Assembly (NCBI RefSeq): GCF_902489365.1
Contig: NZ_CABTZR010000002.1
Coordinates: 1 to 64,000, forward strand
DNA length: 64,000 nucleotides
Source: an uncultured Corynebacterium sp.
GTDB taxonomy: Bacteria > Actinomycetota > Actinomycetes > Mycobacteriales > Mycobacteriaceae
Direction: 5' to 3'
Shown here: positions 33,152 to 42,327 of the stretch, in pieces
Layout of the letters: each line of letters begins with the position of its first letter
How positions within the stretch are numbered: position 1 is the stretch's first letter
The notes under the pieces: model-generated
The model's input: the letters and a program-made list of their open reading frames with translations, nothing else
Databases searched by the model: none
What the model was told of the DNA's origin: nothing
Made by a program: the position numbers and the translations under genes

Positions 33152-35251
33152 GTGACTACCCGTGATCTGCTTCAAGAACTTGCCCAACGCCACGGTGTGG
33201 CCTGCGAGTATACCGCCCAGAACGGACAGCCCGTCTACGTCAGCGATGAGACAATCACCTATACGCTGCGTGCACTCGGCGTCTCTATTTCAGACCGTCC
33301 GGACGATGAGGAGCTGACCCAAGCCCTGTTCGAGGACTACCTCGAACGCGCCTCCCGCCCGCTGCCGCCCTGCGTGGTGGCCCGCGAAGGCGCCGAAAAG
33401 TCCTTTGCCGTCCACGTCCACGACGGCGACCCCGTCACCGTCACCATCGAGCTGGAAAACGGCGAGACGCGGCCGACCTACCAGGATCCGAACGACGCCC
33501 CGGCTGCCGACGTCGCCGGGACCATGTGGGGCGAGGCCAGCTTCCACGTTCCCGGGGACCTGCCCTTAGGTTTTCACAAGCTGCGCTTGTCCTCGCCCGG
33601 CATCGGCGAACACGAATGCCCGCTCATCGTCGTGCCGAATCACCTCAGCACGGCGGATCGCTACCTTGACCACCCCGCGGCGGGTGCCATGGCGCAGCTG
33701 TATTCGGTGCGCTCGGAAAAGTCCTGGGGCATGGGTGACTTCGGGGACCTCGCCGAGTTGGCGGAGACCTTGGCTCCCGATTATGACTTCCTCCTTATTA
33801 ACCCACTGCACGCGGGCGAGCCAATCCCGCCAGTGGAGGATTCGCCCTACCTGCCCACCACGCGGCGTTTCATCAACCCGATTTACATCCGCATCGAGGA
33901 TATTCCGGAGCTGAAGCTGCTCAGCCCGGAGCTTCAGGAGGACGTCGCCGAGCTCGCCGCCGAGTTCCGCGAACGCAACCGGTCTGCCGAAGAGATCGAC
34001 CGTGATTCCATCTTCGAGGCCAAGCTGCAGGTGCTGCAGGAGCTCTTCAACCAGGAGATGACCCCGGAACGCCGCACCGCTTTTAGTGAATACCAGCGCC
34101 GCGAAGGCCGCGGGCTGCGCAACTTCGCGCTGTGGTGTGCAGAGACTGAGCTGGATCGCCACAGTGGCCGCCGCCACGCGCTGAGCCTCGATGTCAACGA
34201 CTTGGCCGAGTTCTATTCCTGGCTGCAGTTCCTCTGCGATGAGCAGCTCGATGCCGCCCAGCGCCGCGCGCTCGACGCCGGCATGAGCATCGGCCTTATC
34301 ACCGATATGGCCGTGGGCATCCACCCCGCTGGTGCCGATGCCGTCAACCTCTCCGAGTACCTGGCTCCCCAGTGCTCGGTGGGTGCTCCGCCGGATGACT
34401 ATAACCAGCAGGGCCAGGACTGGTCGCAGCCGCCGTGGCACCCGGTCCGTCTGGCAGAGGCCGGCTACGAGCCGTGGCGCGATTTGCTGCGCACGATGCT
34501 GGGCAACGCTGGCGGTCTGCGCGTCGACCACGTGCTGGGCTTGTTCCGCCTGTACTGGATCCCGCGCCACTCCACCCCGCTCAACGGCACCTACGTGACC
34601 TATGACTGGGAAGCCATGCTCGGCATCCTCGCGCTCGAGGCCGAGCGCGCCGGCGCGGTCCTCGTCGGCGAAGACCTGGGCACCCTGGAGCCCTGGGTGC
34701 AAAATGCATTGCGCGATATGGGAGTACTCGGCACCACTATCATCTGGTTTGAACACGCCAACGAAGGCCCCACCCCGCGCCCGCAGGATCAATACCGCCA
34801 CATGGCGATGTCCTCTGTAGGCACGCACGATCTGCCGCCAACGCTCGCCTTCCTGCGCGGCGACCACATCGCACTGCGCGCCCGCCTGGGCCTGTTGACC
34901 CGCCCGGTGACGGAGGAAGAGGCCGAGGACCGTGCATGGCAGGAGGAGGTCAAGGATAACCTGCAGGCCTATGGCATGTTGGAGAACCGCGAGAACGAAG
35001 AGGACGTGCTGGTTGCCCTGCACCGCTACATTGCGGGAACCCCCTCCGCACTGACGGTCACCAACGTGGTGGATATGGTCGGTGACGTGCGCGCGCAAAA
35101 CCAACCGGGCACGACGAAGGACCAGTACCCCAACTGGTGCATCCCGCTGTGCAACACCGCCGGCGAGCCAGTCCTCCTGGAGGATCTTCCGAAGCAGGAG
35201 CTCTACCAGCGCCTCGCCCAAGCCGCCAAGAGGCCAGGGGCCGAGCACTAA
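33152..35251 (+). CDS. malQ: 4-alpha-glucanotransferase (amylomaltase)
   Basis: A 699-residue GH77 amylomaltase that moves maltodextrin segments between chains in glycogen and maltose metabolism. It has the long N-terminal region typical of the actinobacterial enzyme (about 170 residues), then MAQLYSVRSEKSWGMGDFGD, FLLINPLHAGEPIPPVEDSP, GLITDMAVGIHPAGADAV (nucleophile Asp), LVGEDLGTLEPWVQNAL (acid/base Glu) and SVGTHDLPPTLAFLRGDH. The start at GTG 33152 lines up with the C. glutamicum enzyme as I remember it; a GTG at 33134, behind GGGAGGG, is also in frame. It diverges from fadD15. Confidence 0.93.
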   Translation: MTTRDLLQELAQRHGVACEYTAQNGQPVYVSDETITYTLRALGVSISDRPDDEELTQALFEDYLERASRPLPPCVVAREGAEKSFAVHVHDGDPVTVTIELENGETRPTYQDPNDAPAADVAGTMWGEASFHVPGDLPLGFHKLRLSSPGIGEHECPLIVVPNHLSTADRYLDHPAAGAMAQLYSVRSEKSWGMGDFGDLAELAETLAPDYDFLLINPLHAGEPIPPVEDSPYLPTTRRFINPIYIRIEDIPELKLLSPELQEDVAELAAEFRERNRSAEEIDRDSIFEAKLQVLQELFNQEMTPERRTAFSEYQRREGRGLRNFALWCAETELDRHSGRRHALSLDVNDLAEFYSWLQFLCDEQLDAAQRRALDAGMSIGLITDMAVGIHPAGADAVNLSEYLAPQCSVGAPPDDYNQQGQDWSQPPWHPVRLAEAGYEPWRDLLRTMLGNAGGLRVDHVLGLFRLYWIPRHSTPLNGTYVTYDWEAMLGILALEAERAGAVLVGEDLGTLEPWVQNALRDMGVLGTTIIWFEHANEGPTPRPQDQYRHMAMSSVGTHDLPPTLAFLRGDHIALRARLGLLTRPVTEEEAEDRAWQEEVKDNLQAYGMLENRENEEDVLVALHRYIAGTPSALTVTNVVDMVGDVRAQNQPGTTKDQYPNWCIPLCNTAGEPVLLEDLPKQELYQRLAQAAKRPGAEH

Positions 35252-35258
35252 AGGAGTG

Positions 35259-35420
35259 CTACAGGACGACGCCCACCACAGCCACCACGACGATGAGCGC
35301 GATCATCAGCCACAGGGTCACGCTCACTCGGGATTTAGGCAGTGCCCGCTTGCGGTGGACGTGTTCGGAGCGCTCAGGGTCCCAGAGGCCTTCGCGGTGA
35401 TCATCGGGAGTCATGGTCAT
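35259..35420 (-). CDS. Small single-pass membrane protein
   Basis: A 53-residue frame. The N-terminal half is polar and basic (DDHREGLWDPERSEHVHRKR) and the C-terminal half is one strong membrane helix (VTLWLMIALIVVVAVVGVVL) running to the stop. AGGA lies just before the ATG at 35420; a second ATG two codons later is possible. It overlaps by 20 bp the end of another small membrane protein gene on the same strand, and converges on malQ with only 7 bp between stops. Function unknown; codon use (GTC, CTG, CGC) is like real genes here. Confidence 0.6.
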   Translation of the reverse strand: MTMTPDDHREGLWDPERSEHVHRKRALPKSRVSVTLWLMIALIVVVAVVGVVL

Positions 35421-35565
35421 TTATCCTAGTCCGCCCCTCCACGAGTGTGTACACGCGGTCGATGGCCCACATCAACCCCCACCCCATCACGGTTGCGGCC
35501 GGCACTGCGGTGACGGCAAGCACCGCCATTTGCGCCCACACCGGCGCCTGCACGAGCCATTCCAT
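35401..35565 (-). CDS. Small two-helix membrane protein
   Basis: A 54-residue frame starting MEWLVQAPVWAQMAVLAVTA, with two hydrophobic stretches (AVLAVTAVPAATVMGWGLMW as a nearly continuous pair) and a polar basic end (VEGRTRINDHDSR). GAGGG lies directly before the ATG at 35565, slightly too close, so an upstream start is possible. It runs into the next small gene, overlapping by 20 bp, and diverges from the esterase. The two small genes probably form one transcript. No known family. Confidence 0.5.
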   Translation of the reverse strand: MEWLVQAPVWAQMAVLAVTAVPAATVMGWGLMWAIDRVYTLVEGRTRINDHDSR

Positions 35566-35588
35566 GCCCTCAGGGTAGCCTGTTGTGC

Positions 35589-36860
35589 ATGAGCCGTGCA
35601 CCTTTCACCGTCACCTGCCCCGCGGGCACCATCACCGGCTACCTCGATGAGGACGTGGCCCATTTCCATTCCATCGAGTACTCCCATATCCCCGGGGATT
35701 TTGAGAACCCTGAGCCCGCACCGCCACGTGACCAGGATGCGCGCACCCCGCACCCGGAGAAGATCGCGCTGACCATCACCACCCCCGCACCCGGCAGCCG
35801 CGCGACGTTCCTGGCGCCGACGTTGGTCTACATCCACGGCGGCCGCTATGAGCACGGTTCCCACGAGGATCCCCGGGCAGAGGGCACGCCCACTGCGCAG
35901 GCGGGCATTGTCCACGTGCAGCTAGGCTACCGCGTGGGGCTGCCGGGGCTAGCCCGTTTCCGCGATGACGAGCCTGACCGCTACCGCGCCATCGAGGACC
36001 TGCAGCTGGGCTTGGAATGGATCCAGAACAACATCGAGGCCTTCGGCGGCGATCCCACCAACGTCACCATCTTGGGCCAGTCCGCCGGAGCCAACGCCGT
36101 GCTGTGGCTGTGTCGGCGCGACCACTACCGCGGGGCGTTTCGGCGGGCGCTGGCTCTGTCCCCCGGCTTCCCGCGCGAGAGCTTCGAGGAACGCAGCGCC
36201 ACGCTGCGTCAGGTAATGAAGAAGCCCATCACGCGTTCCTCGCTCGCGGCGATGAGCCAGGAGGAGCTCGCCGCCGGCTACGCCAAGTTCCGCAAGAAGT
36301 ACAGTCTCGATATGGCGCTGGGCCCCGCCCCGCTGGAGTGTGGGCAGCTTGCCGACGTCCCCCTCATCCTCGCCAGCACCCGCGACGAGTTCTACAACAT
36401 CCCAGCCACGCAGAAGGTCGACCGCTCCCCTTTCCGCGCCCTCATCCTGCGCTATGCGGCGCCGCGCTTCGGCTTCCCCCGCAACGGCTTCACGCCCTGG
36501 TATCAGGTGGCGCAGCACATGGACAAGGAGCGCCCGATGGGCCGGATGGTGGGTGATTCCATCATCCGCCGCTGGGCGGCAGAGGTAGCGGAGAAGGCGC
36601 CGGGTAAGACCTGGATGGTGGAATTTACTCGTTCTTCCGGCCCGGCGCTGCATTGCGAGGAGCTGCGCCCGCTCTTCGGCAGAACGCCTCTGGCCCAGTG
36701 GCTACAAGATTTTGTGCGCACAGGCGAGCCCGGATTCGAGGCCTACCGCCCGGAGCATGCTATCTGGGAATACAACCTGGATAACGGCGAGAACCGCGTG
36801 GCCTACGCCAGCTTGGATTATATTTCGGCGGCCTTTGCCCAGGATGGCAGCCTGCTCTAG
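35589..36860 (+). CDS. Type B carboxylesterase
   Basis: A 423-residue alpha/beta hydrolase of the carboxylesterase type B family, which splits carboxylic esters. Visible parts are the oxyanion-hole region LVYIHGGRYEHGSHEDPRAE near 80, LGYRVGLPGLARF, the helix EDLQLGLEWIQNNIEAFGGD, and the nucleophile motif VTILGQSAGANAVLWL near 160. A Ser-Glu/Asp-His triad is expected, with the later acid and base less clear. No signal peptide, so it is probably cytoplasmic. The ATG at 35589 is preferred over a TTG two codons upstream. Its stop overlaps that of idi on the other strand in the bases CTAG. Confidence 0.85.
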   Translation: MSRAPFTVTCPAGTITGYLDEDVAHFHSIEYSHIPGDFENPEPAPPRDQDARTPHPEKIALTITTPAPGSRATFLAPTLVYIHGGRYEHGSHEDPRAEGTPTAQAGIVHVQLGYRVGLPGLARFRDDEPDRYRAIEDLQLGLEWIQNNIEAFGGDPTNVTILGQSAGANAVLWLCRRDHYRGAFRRALALSPGFPRESFEERSATLRQVMKKPITRSSLAAMSQEELAAGYAKFRKKYSLDMALGPAPLECGQLADVPLILASTRDEFYNIPATQKVDRSPFRALILRYAAPRFGFPRNGFTPWYQVAQHMDKERPMGRMVGDSIIRRWAAEVAEKAPGKTWMVEFTRSSGPALHCEELRPLFGRTPLAQWLQDFVRTGEPGFEAYRPEHAIWEYNLDNGENRVAYASLDYISAAFAQDGSLL

Positions 36861-37381
36861 GCCATCAGGGCCGCGCGCAGCGGCTGGTGGGTCAGCTCCT
36901 CCACCATCCACGGGCTAAAGGCGAACGGCGTGGCGTCGACGGCGGCGAGCACGTCGCGCACTGGCGCCCACGCGAAGGAGTCGACCTCCTCTGGGTTTGG
37001 CGTCGGATCATCTTCGGTCTCGAAGAGGTAGACCGGGCAAATTTCATTCTCCACCACGCCGGAAGAATCCACGGCGCGGTAGGCAAAATCCGGAAGCACC
37101 AAGCGCGGCGTGCCGCTCAGGCCAAGTTCGAACTGGGCCCGGCGTATGACGGCGTCGGCAGTCGGCTCATCCGGGCCCGGGTGCCCGCAGAAGGAATTGG
37201 TCCACACGCCGGGCCAGGTCAGCTTGGACAGGGCGCGGCGGGTCAGCAGCAGCTGGCCATCGCGCACCACCCAGGCGGAGAAAGCAAAGTGCAGCGGAGT
37301 ATCCGCGGTGTGTATGGCGGCCTTGTCAGCGGTGCCGGCGGGTGTGCCCTCCGGCGAGGCTAGAACGACGAGTTCCGTCAT
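36857..37381 (-). CDS. idi: Isopentenyl-diphosphate delta-isomerase (type I)
   Basis: A 174-residue Nudix-fold isomerase that converts isopentenyl and dimethylallyl diphosphate. Key residues are in LHFAFSAWVVRDGQLLLTRR and TWPGVWTNSFCGHPGPDEP (Cys near 65, metal-binding His residues), and the later ENEICPVYLFETE with the catalytic Glu region near 117. It supplies precursors for menaquinone, carotenoids and the prenyl carrier made by UppS. Its start overlaps the stop of the upstream lipoprotein gene by four bases (ATGA). Confidence 0.94.
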   Translation of the reverse strand: MTELVVLASPEGTPAGTADKAAIHTADTPLHFAFSAWVVRDGQLLLTRRALSKLTWPGVWTNSFCGHPGPDEPTADAVIRRAQFELGLSGTPRLVLPDFAYRAVDSSGVVENEICPVYLFETEDDPTPNPEEVDSFAWAPVRDVLAAVDATPFAFSPWMVEELTHQPLRAALMA

Positions 37382-37914
37382 AGATTGAGATCTCCTACAA
37401 AGCGCACGTTGCCGATGCTAAAGCGCGCGTTCCACAAGTTTCCGGGGGCAACGTTATAGACATACTGAAGGTTGGTGGATGCACCGGCGCCCAGCGGGTG
37501 ATCCAAGCCCGGCGCGGCCAGGTCCACGTTGACCTCCGGGTCATAAGGGACGGGATCCACGGTGGCCCAGCCGCCGTTGCCGTCGGCGCGCTCTAAGGTG
37601 GGTTCCGCGAGGGCGTCGGCAGGCAGGGGCAACTCGTTGAGGTTGTGAATCTTCACCGTCAGCACCGTTCCGCCGCCGCCGGAGTACAGCCCCTGGAGCT
37701 CGAACTCCACGTTGAGCCCCTCATCTTTGACGGGTGCCGCCAGGTTGGAGGTGACCTCATGGGTGTCGACATCCTTGGCCTCAAAGGTCGGCGGCTCCGA
37801 GCTAGACACCACGATGTTGTCCTGCGGGCCCACGTCCGGCGGCTGGAGGATGCTGCAGCCTGACAAGGCAGCCAGACACAGCGGGGCGCACGCTAGGGGG
37901 AGGTATTTCTTCAC
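37378..37914 (-). CDS. Putative lipoprotein of unknown function
   Basis: A 178-residue exported protein. The signal peptide MKKYLPLACAPLCLAALSGC ends in the lipobox LSGC, so Cys20 should be lipidated and the protein held on the outer face of the membrane. The mature part is beta-rich (VEFELQGLYSGGGGTVLTVK, LQYVYNVAPGNLWNARFSIG), with the look of an immunoglobulin-like or DUF4352-like fold, but no catalytic motif. Coupled to idi by ATGA overlap, though a shared function is not obvious. Confidence 0.75.
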   Translation of the reverse strand: MKKYLPLACAPLCLAALSGCSILQPPDVGPQDNIVVSSSEPPTFEAKDVDTHEVTSNLAAPVKDEGLNVEFELQGLYSGGGGTVLTVKIHNLNELPLPADALAEPTLERADGNGGWATVDPVPYDPEVNVDLAAPGLDHPLGAGASTNLQYVYNVAPGNLWNARFSIGNVRFVGDLNL

Positions 37915-38004
37915 CGCGGATCCTTTTCCATCACGACTTCGGTTTCTCCCCTACCTTAGTCGACGGGTTGGATATTCCTATTAAGGGCGTAACATCGGCC
38001 GGCG

Positions 38005-39837
38005 ATGAACTCTATTCTCCGCATCGTCCGCAGCGCATCCGCCCTATGGCCGTTTTATCTTGGCGTCCTAATCACCGCGTCAGTCACCGCGATTCTGTCG
38101 CTGCTGACCCCGTTTATCCTCCGCGAGGCCACCGACACCGTCGTCGCAGGCGGCCCGCTGCGCACCATCCTGTGGTGGGTCGTGGCACTCTTTGTGGCGG
38201 ACGCGCTGGGCAACGTGGTGAAGAATATCGGCGGCTATATCGGCGATGTCATGGTCGCGCGCCTGCGCCAGATTCTTTCGACGCGCTACTTTGCCAAGCT
38301 GCTCTCCGTGCCGCAGGGCTACTACGACAACCAGGTCACCGGCACCATCATCGCGCGCCTGGACCGCTCGATCGCGAATATTACGCAGTTCCTGCAGTCC
38401 TTTTCCAATAACTTCTTCGTCATGCTCATCCAAGCCGCGGCCGTGCTCGTCATCACCGCGGTGTACTACTGGCCGCTCGCCGTCTTACTGGCCGCCCTCT
38501 TCCCTATCTATATGTGGCTCACGGCGCTGACCTCGGAGCGCTGGCAGAAGTATGAGGCCATCAAGAACGAGAATATCGACGTGGCCAATGGGCGTTTCGC
38601 GGAGGTCATCGGCCAGGTGAAGGTGACTAAGTCCTTCGTTGCCGAGGCCCGCGAGCTGGCCTCCTTCGGTTCGCACTACCGCACGGTTGTAGATACTACG
38701 AAGCCGCAGTCTCGCTGGTGGCATTCCATGGACACCGCACGCGGGGCGGCCATGGCATTGATCTTCTTAGGCATCTACGGCCTGATCTTCTGGCGCACCT
38801 TGGAGGGACACTTCTCCATCGGTGACATGGTCATGCTTTTGCAGCTGGTGAACATGGCCAAGCAGCCGGTGTTCATGATGAGCTGGATCGTGGATGTTAG
38901 CCAGCGCGCCATCGCCGGCTCCAAGGACTATTTCAAGGTCATGGAGGAAATCCCGGAGCCCACCGTCAACCCGCAGCTGGTCGCCGCCGCTGAAACCTCC
39001 GACGTGCCGGAGCTCGACCTCACCCCGGCCGAGCCGCTGCACCCCACCGAAGGCCCGGTCTTCGCCTTCGAGGACGTGTCTTTCTCCTATGAATCGGATA
39101 AGCCGGTCGTCGCCGACATCACCTTCGCCGCCCAAGAGGGCCACAAGGTCGCACTCGTCGGCGAGTCCGGCGGCGGCAAGTCCACCCTGGTCAATCTTTT
39201 GTTGGGCCTCTACCAGCCCACGGAGGGAAAGCTAACGGTGCTGGGCCACGACGCCGCGGAGCTCACCGCGGAGCGCCTGCGCGCCTCAGTCGGCGTGGTC
39301 TTCCAAGAGTCCTATCTGTTCTCCGGCACCATCAAGGAAAACATCGCCTATGGCAAGCCGGGGGCGACGATGGAGGAGATCGTGGGCGTCGCCAAGCGTG
39401 CCAATGCACACGACTTCATCGAGGAATTCCCCGATGGCTACGACACCGTCATCGGCGAGCGCGGCCTCAAGCTCTCCGGCGGGCAGAAACAGCGCGTGGC
39501 CGTGGCGCGCGCCATGCTGAAGGACGCCCCCATCCTCGTCCTCGACGAGGCCACCTCGGCGCTGGATACCAAGGCCGAACGCGCCGTGCAGGCCGGTCTG
39601 GACGAGCTCATGAAGGACCGCACCACGCTCATCATCGCGCACCGCTTGTCCACCATCGCGGACGTGGACACCATCATCACCCTGGACCGCGGCCGCATCT
39701 CCGAGATCGGCGCGCCAGCGGAGCTGGCGCAATCGGACGGCATCTACGCCGAGCTGCTGCGTTTGACCCAATCCGCCTCCGCCGCCGACCGGCAGCGATT
39801 GAAAAAATACGGATTCGTCCAAGCCACCGATGAGTAA
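38005..39837 (+). CDS. ABC exporter with fused membrane and ATPase domains
   Basis: A 610-residue half-transporter of the multidrug/lipid exporter type. The membrane domain (about 1-310) has six helices, for example LWPFYLGVLITASVTAILSL and FFVMLIQAAAVLVITAVYYW. The ATPase domain has Walker A ALVGESGGGKSTLVNLLL near 385, Q-loop GVVFQESYLFSGTIKENIAY, signature LKLSGGQKQRVAVARAML, Walker B ILVLDEATSALD, and H-loop TLIIAHRLSTIAD. It should act as a homodimer pumping lipids or drugs outwards. The aecD start lies 11 bp after its stop, so they may share a transcript. Substrate unknown. Confidence 0.9.
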   Translation: MNSILRIVRSASALWPFYLGVLITASVTAILSLLTPFILREATDTVVAGGPLRTILWWVVALFVADALGNVVKNIGGYIGDVMVARLRQILSTRYFAKLLSVPQGYYDNQVTGTIIARLDRSIANITQFLQSFSNNFFVMLIQAAAVLVITAVYYWPLAVLLAALFPIYMWLTALTSERWQKYEAIKNENIDVANGRFAEVIGQVKVTKSFVAEARELASFGSHYRTVVDTTKPQSRWWHSMDTARGAAMALIFLGIYGLIFWRTLEGHFSIGDMVMLLQLVNMAKQPVFMMSWIVDVSQRAIAGSKDYFKVMEEIPEPTVNPQLVAAAETSDVPELDLTPAEPLHPTEGPVFAFEDVSFSYESDKPVVADITFAAQEGHKVALVGESGGGKSTLVNLLLGLYQPTEGKLTVLGHDAAELTAERLRASVGVVFQESYLFSGTIKENIAYGKPGATMEEIVGVAKRANAHDFIEEFPDGYDTVIGERGLKLSGGQKQRVAVARAMLKDAPILVLDEATSALDTKAERAVQAGLDELMKDRTTLIIAHRLSTIADVDTIITLDRGRISEIGAPAELAQSDGIYAELLRLTQSASAADRQRLKKYGFVQATDE

Positions 39838-39847
39838 GGTGGGGCGC

Positions 39848-40945
39848 ATGCATTTCCCTAGCCTGAAAGAACTTAGTGCCCGCGGCACCCGCAAGTGGAC
39901 CGTCTATGACGAAGACGTCATCCCGCTGTGGATCGCCGAATCAGACTTCCTCACCGCGCCGGCGGTCAAGGAGGCCATCCAAGAGGCGGTCGACGCCGAA
40001 TCCTTCGGCTACACCCCGGCGCCCAAGGCCTCCGAGCTCAACGCGGCACTGGCGGATTTTTATGAATCACGTTACGGCTGGCGCCCGGAGCATATCTTCT
40101 GGATCGGGGATGTCGTGCGCGGTCTGTTGCTCGGCGTGCAGTCCTTCCCCGAGGGCCCGGTCATCGTGCCGGTCCCTTCCTCCCCGCCTCTGCTGGAGCT
40201 GCCGGAGACCGCGGGGCGCGAAAAGATTGAAACCTCGCTGGAGCTCGACGATATTGAACGTGCCTTCCAGGCCGGTGCGGGCTCCATTCTGCTTTCCCAC
40301 CCCTATAACCCGCTGGGCATCGTCTTTGATGAAGACTGGCTGCGCGGTCTGGTGGAACTGGCGGAGAAGTACGATGCCCGCATCCTCTCCGATGAGATCC
40401 ACGCCCCACTGGTCTACGAAGACCGCCACATCCCGCTCGGCGCTTTGTCCGACCGCGTTATTACCGTCACCGCCACGTCCAAGGCGTGGAACACCGCGGG
40501 CTTAAAGTGCGCGCAGGTGATCTTCTCCAACACCGCGGATGTCGAGCGCTGGAACTCGCTGAGCGGTGTGGCCAAGGACGGCACCGGCACGCTCGGAGTG
40601 CTGGCGGCAGAGGCCGCCTACCGCCACGGTGCGGAGTTCCTCGACGAGGAAATCGAGTATCTGAAGAAGACCCGCGACTGGCTGGTGGAGGAGCTGCCCA
40701 AGCGCGTTCCAGGCCTCAAGACTTCCCACCCGCAGGCCACCTACCTGCTGTGGTTGGACTTTAGCGAGACCGCCATTGGGGATGACCCGAAGCCCGCGGC
40801 GTGGGTTCGCGAGCACGCCAAGGTGGCCCTGAATGAGGGTGTCACCTTCGGCACGGGCGGCGAGCATCATGCCCGTCTTAATTTCGCAACCTCCCGCGAG
40901 CTGCTGGAAGAGGCACTCGACCGGCTGGAGAAAGCATTTAGCTAA
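39848..40945 (+). CDS. aecD: Cystathionine beta-lyase / C-S lyase (PatB/MalY type)
   Basis: A 365-residue PLP enzyme of aminotransferase fold that cleaves cystathionine and related C-S compounds, releasing homocysteine, pyruvate and ammonia. Motifs are DVIPLWIAESDFLTAPAVKE near the start, HPYNPLGIVFDEDWLRGLV near 155, ILSDEIHAPLVYEDRHIPLG near 185 and the PLP-lysine motif VTATSKAWNTAGLKCAQV near 215. It closely follows the C. glutamicum AecD order. The ATG at 39848 has AAGGTGGGG before it; an ATG at 39830 is inside the upstream gene. As in C. glutamicum, brnQ is next. Confidence 0.93.
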   Translation: MHFPSLKELSARGTRKWTVYDEDVIPLWIAESDFLTAPAVKEAIQEAVDAESFGYTPAPKASELNAALADFYESRYGWRPEHIFWIGDVVRGLLLGVQSFPEGPVIVPVPSSPPLLELPETAGREKIETSLELDDIERAFQAGAGSILLSHPYNPLGIVFDEDWLRGLVELAEKYDARILSDEIHAPLVYEDRHIPLGALSDRVITVTATSKAWNTAGLKCAQVIFSNTADVERWNSLSGVAKDGTGTLGVLAAEAAYRHGAEFLDEEIEYLKKTRDWLVEELPKRVPGLKTSHPQATYLLWLDFSETAIGDDPKPAAWVREHAKVALNEGVTFGTGGEHHARLNFATSRELLEEALDRLEKAFS

Positions 40946-40983
40946 AATTTACATCTCATGTCATGGGCATTATCCTTAGAAAA

Positions 40984-42324
40984 ATGTCCATAAATGACGT
41001 TCAGGCCCCCGCCCAGTCTGCTTCGAAGACGAGCTCGCCCATCGGCATCGTGATCGTTGCCTCCCTCATGCTCTTCTCCATGTTCTTCGGAGCGGGCAAC
41101 CTCATCTTCCCGCCGGAGGTCGGTGTCTCCTCCGGCACCAACTTCTGGCCCGCCACCCTGGGCTTCCTCGCCGCCGGCGTAGCCCTGCCGGTCTTGGCGG
41201 TGATCGCGGTGGCCATTTCCGGCCAGTCCGTGCGCGATATCGGAAACCACGGCGGCAAGATCTTCGGCGTGGCCTTCTCCGTCATCGCCTACCTAGCCAT
41301 CGGAGCCTTCTACGCCCTGCCGCGTACCGGCGCGGTGTCCATGGAAACCGCGATTACCCCGCTGCTGGGTTGGGAGGGGACCTTCGCCAACGGCGCCTTC
41401 AACGTCGTTTTCTTCCTTATCGCGTTAGCCCTGGCCTGGCGCCCGAATGACATCATCGACACCTTGGGCAAGTTCCTCACCCCGGCGCTGGTCATCCTGC
41501 TCGCCGCCCTCATCACCTTGGCCACGCTGGCGAATCCCCGCGTTCCCGGCACCCCAACCGAGGAGTACGCCTCCGCGCCCTTCGTCACCGGCCTGTTTGA
41601 GGGCTATAACACCATGGACGCCATCGCGGGCCTGGCATTCTCCATCGTCATCGTGACCTCCCTGCGCTCCAAGGGTTTTTCCAAGAATAGTGAGCTGCTG
41701 CGCGGAACCATTCTCTCCGCGGTCATCGCCGGCGCCCTGCTCGCCGCCATCTACCTGGGGCTGGCGTGGATCGGCCAAACCATGCCGAACGGTGCCTCCT
41801 ACGAGTCCGGCGCCGCCCTGCTTGCCGACGCCTCCAATCTCACCATGGGCAATATCGGCCAGGCCGTCTTCTCCGCCATCGTCATCTTGGCGTGCATGAC
41901 CACTGCCGTGGGCCTGATTTCCGCCACCTCGGAGTTCTTCGCCCTGCTCGTACCGAAGACCACCTACCACCTGTGGGCCTGCCTGTTTACTGCACTGTCC
42001 ATCGCCTTCGCTTTCCAGGGCCTCGACACGGTGCTTGCCATCGCGATGCCCTTCATCGTGTTCTTGTACCCGCCGGCGATCTCGCTGATCGTGCTGACCC
42101 TCCTGCAGCCGGTAGTGAAGAAGTGGGTCACCTTCTACTGGGGCTTCCGCTTGGCGCTGTGGGTTTCCGTCCTGTGGTCCGCCGCCACCTCCTTCGGCGC
42201 CCCGCTTGACTTCTCCCCCGGCCAAGACGTTGGCCTGGGCTGGGTAGTTCCCACGCTCCTCGCTTTTGCCATCGGCGTTATCATCGACTTTGTATCTACA
42301 TCCTCGCCGAAGAAAAGTGAGTAG
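40984..42324 (+). CDS. brnQ: Branched-chain amino acid carrier BrnQ
   Basis: A 446-residue secondary carrier with about 12 membrane helices that imports Ile, Leu and Val, probably with sodium. The family start is clear: IGIVIVASLMLFSMFFGAGN followed by LIFPPEVGVSSGTNFWPATL, and later AFYALPRTGAVSMETAI and LFEGYNTMDAIAGLAF. I give the ATG at 40984 (MSINDVQAPA); an ATG at 40963 is in frame and neither has a strong ribosome-binding site. It follows aecD and precedes a flavin monooxygenase by 3 bp, the same order as in C. glutamicum. Confidence 0.94.
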   Translation: MSINDVQAPAQSASKTSSPIGIVIVASLMLFSMFFGAGNLIFPPEVGVSSGTNFWPATLGFLAAGVALPVLAVIAVAISGQSVRDIGNHGGKIFGVAFSVIAYLAIGAFYALPRTGAVSMETAITPLLGWEGTFANGAFNVVFFLIALALAWRPNDIIDTLGKFLTPALVILLAALITLATLANPRVPGTPTEEYASAPFVTGLFEGYNTMDAIAGLAFSIVIVTSLRSKGFSKNSELLRGTILSAVIAGALLAAIYLGLAWIGQTMPNGASYESGAALLADASNLTMGNIGQAVFSAIVILACMTTAVGLISATSEFFALLVPKTTYHLWACLFTALSIAFAFQGLDTVLAIAMPFIVFLYPPAISLIVLTLLQPVVKKWVTFYWGFRLALWVSVLWSAATSFGAPLDFSPGQDVGLGWVVPTLLAFAIGVIIDFVSTSSPKKSE

Positions 42325-42327
42325 TTC

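Noticed and set aside
36857..36860. Shared CTAG stop codons of converging genes (also at 9606-9609)
   Set aside because: Tail-to-tail overlap in CTAG is common in compact genomes and needs no special explanation.
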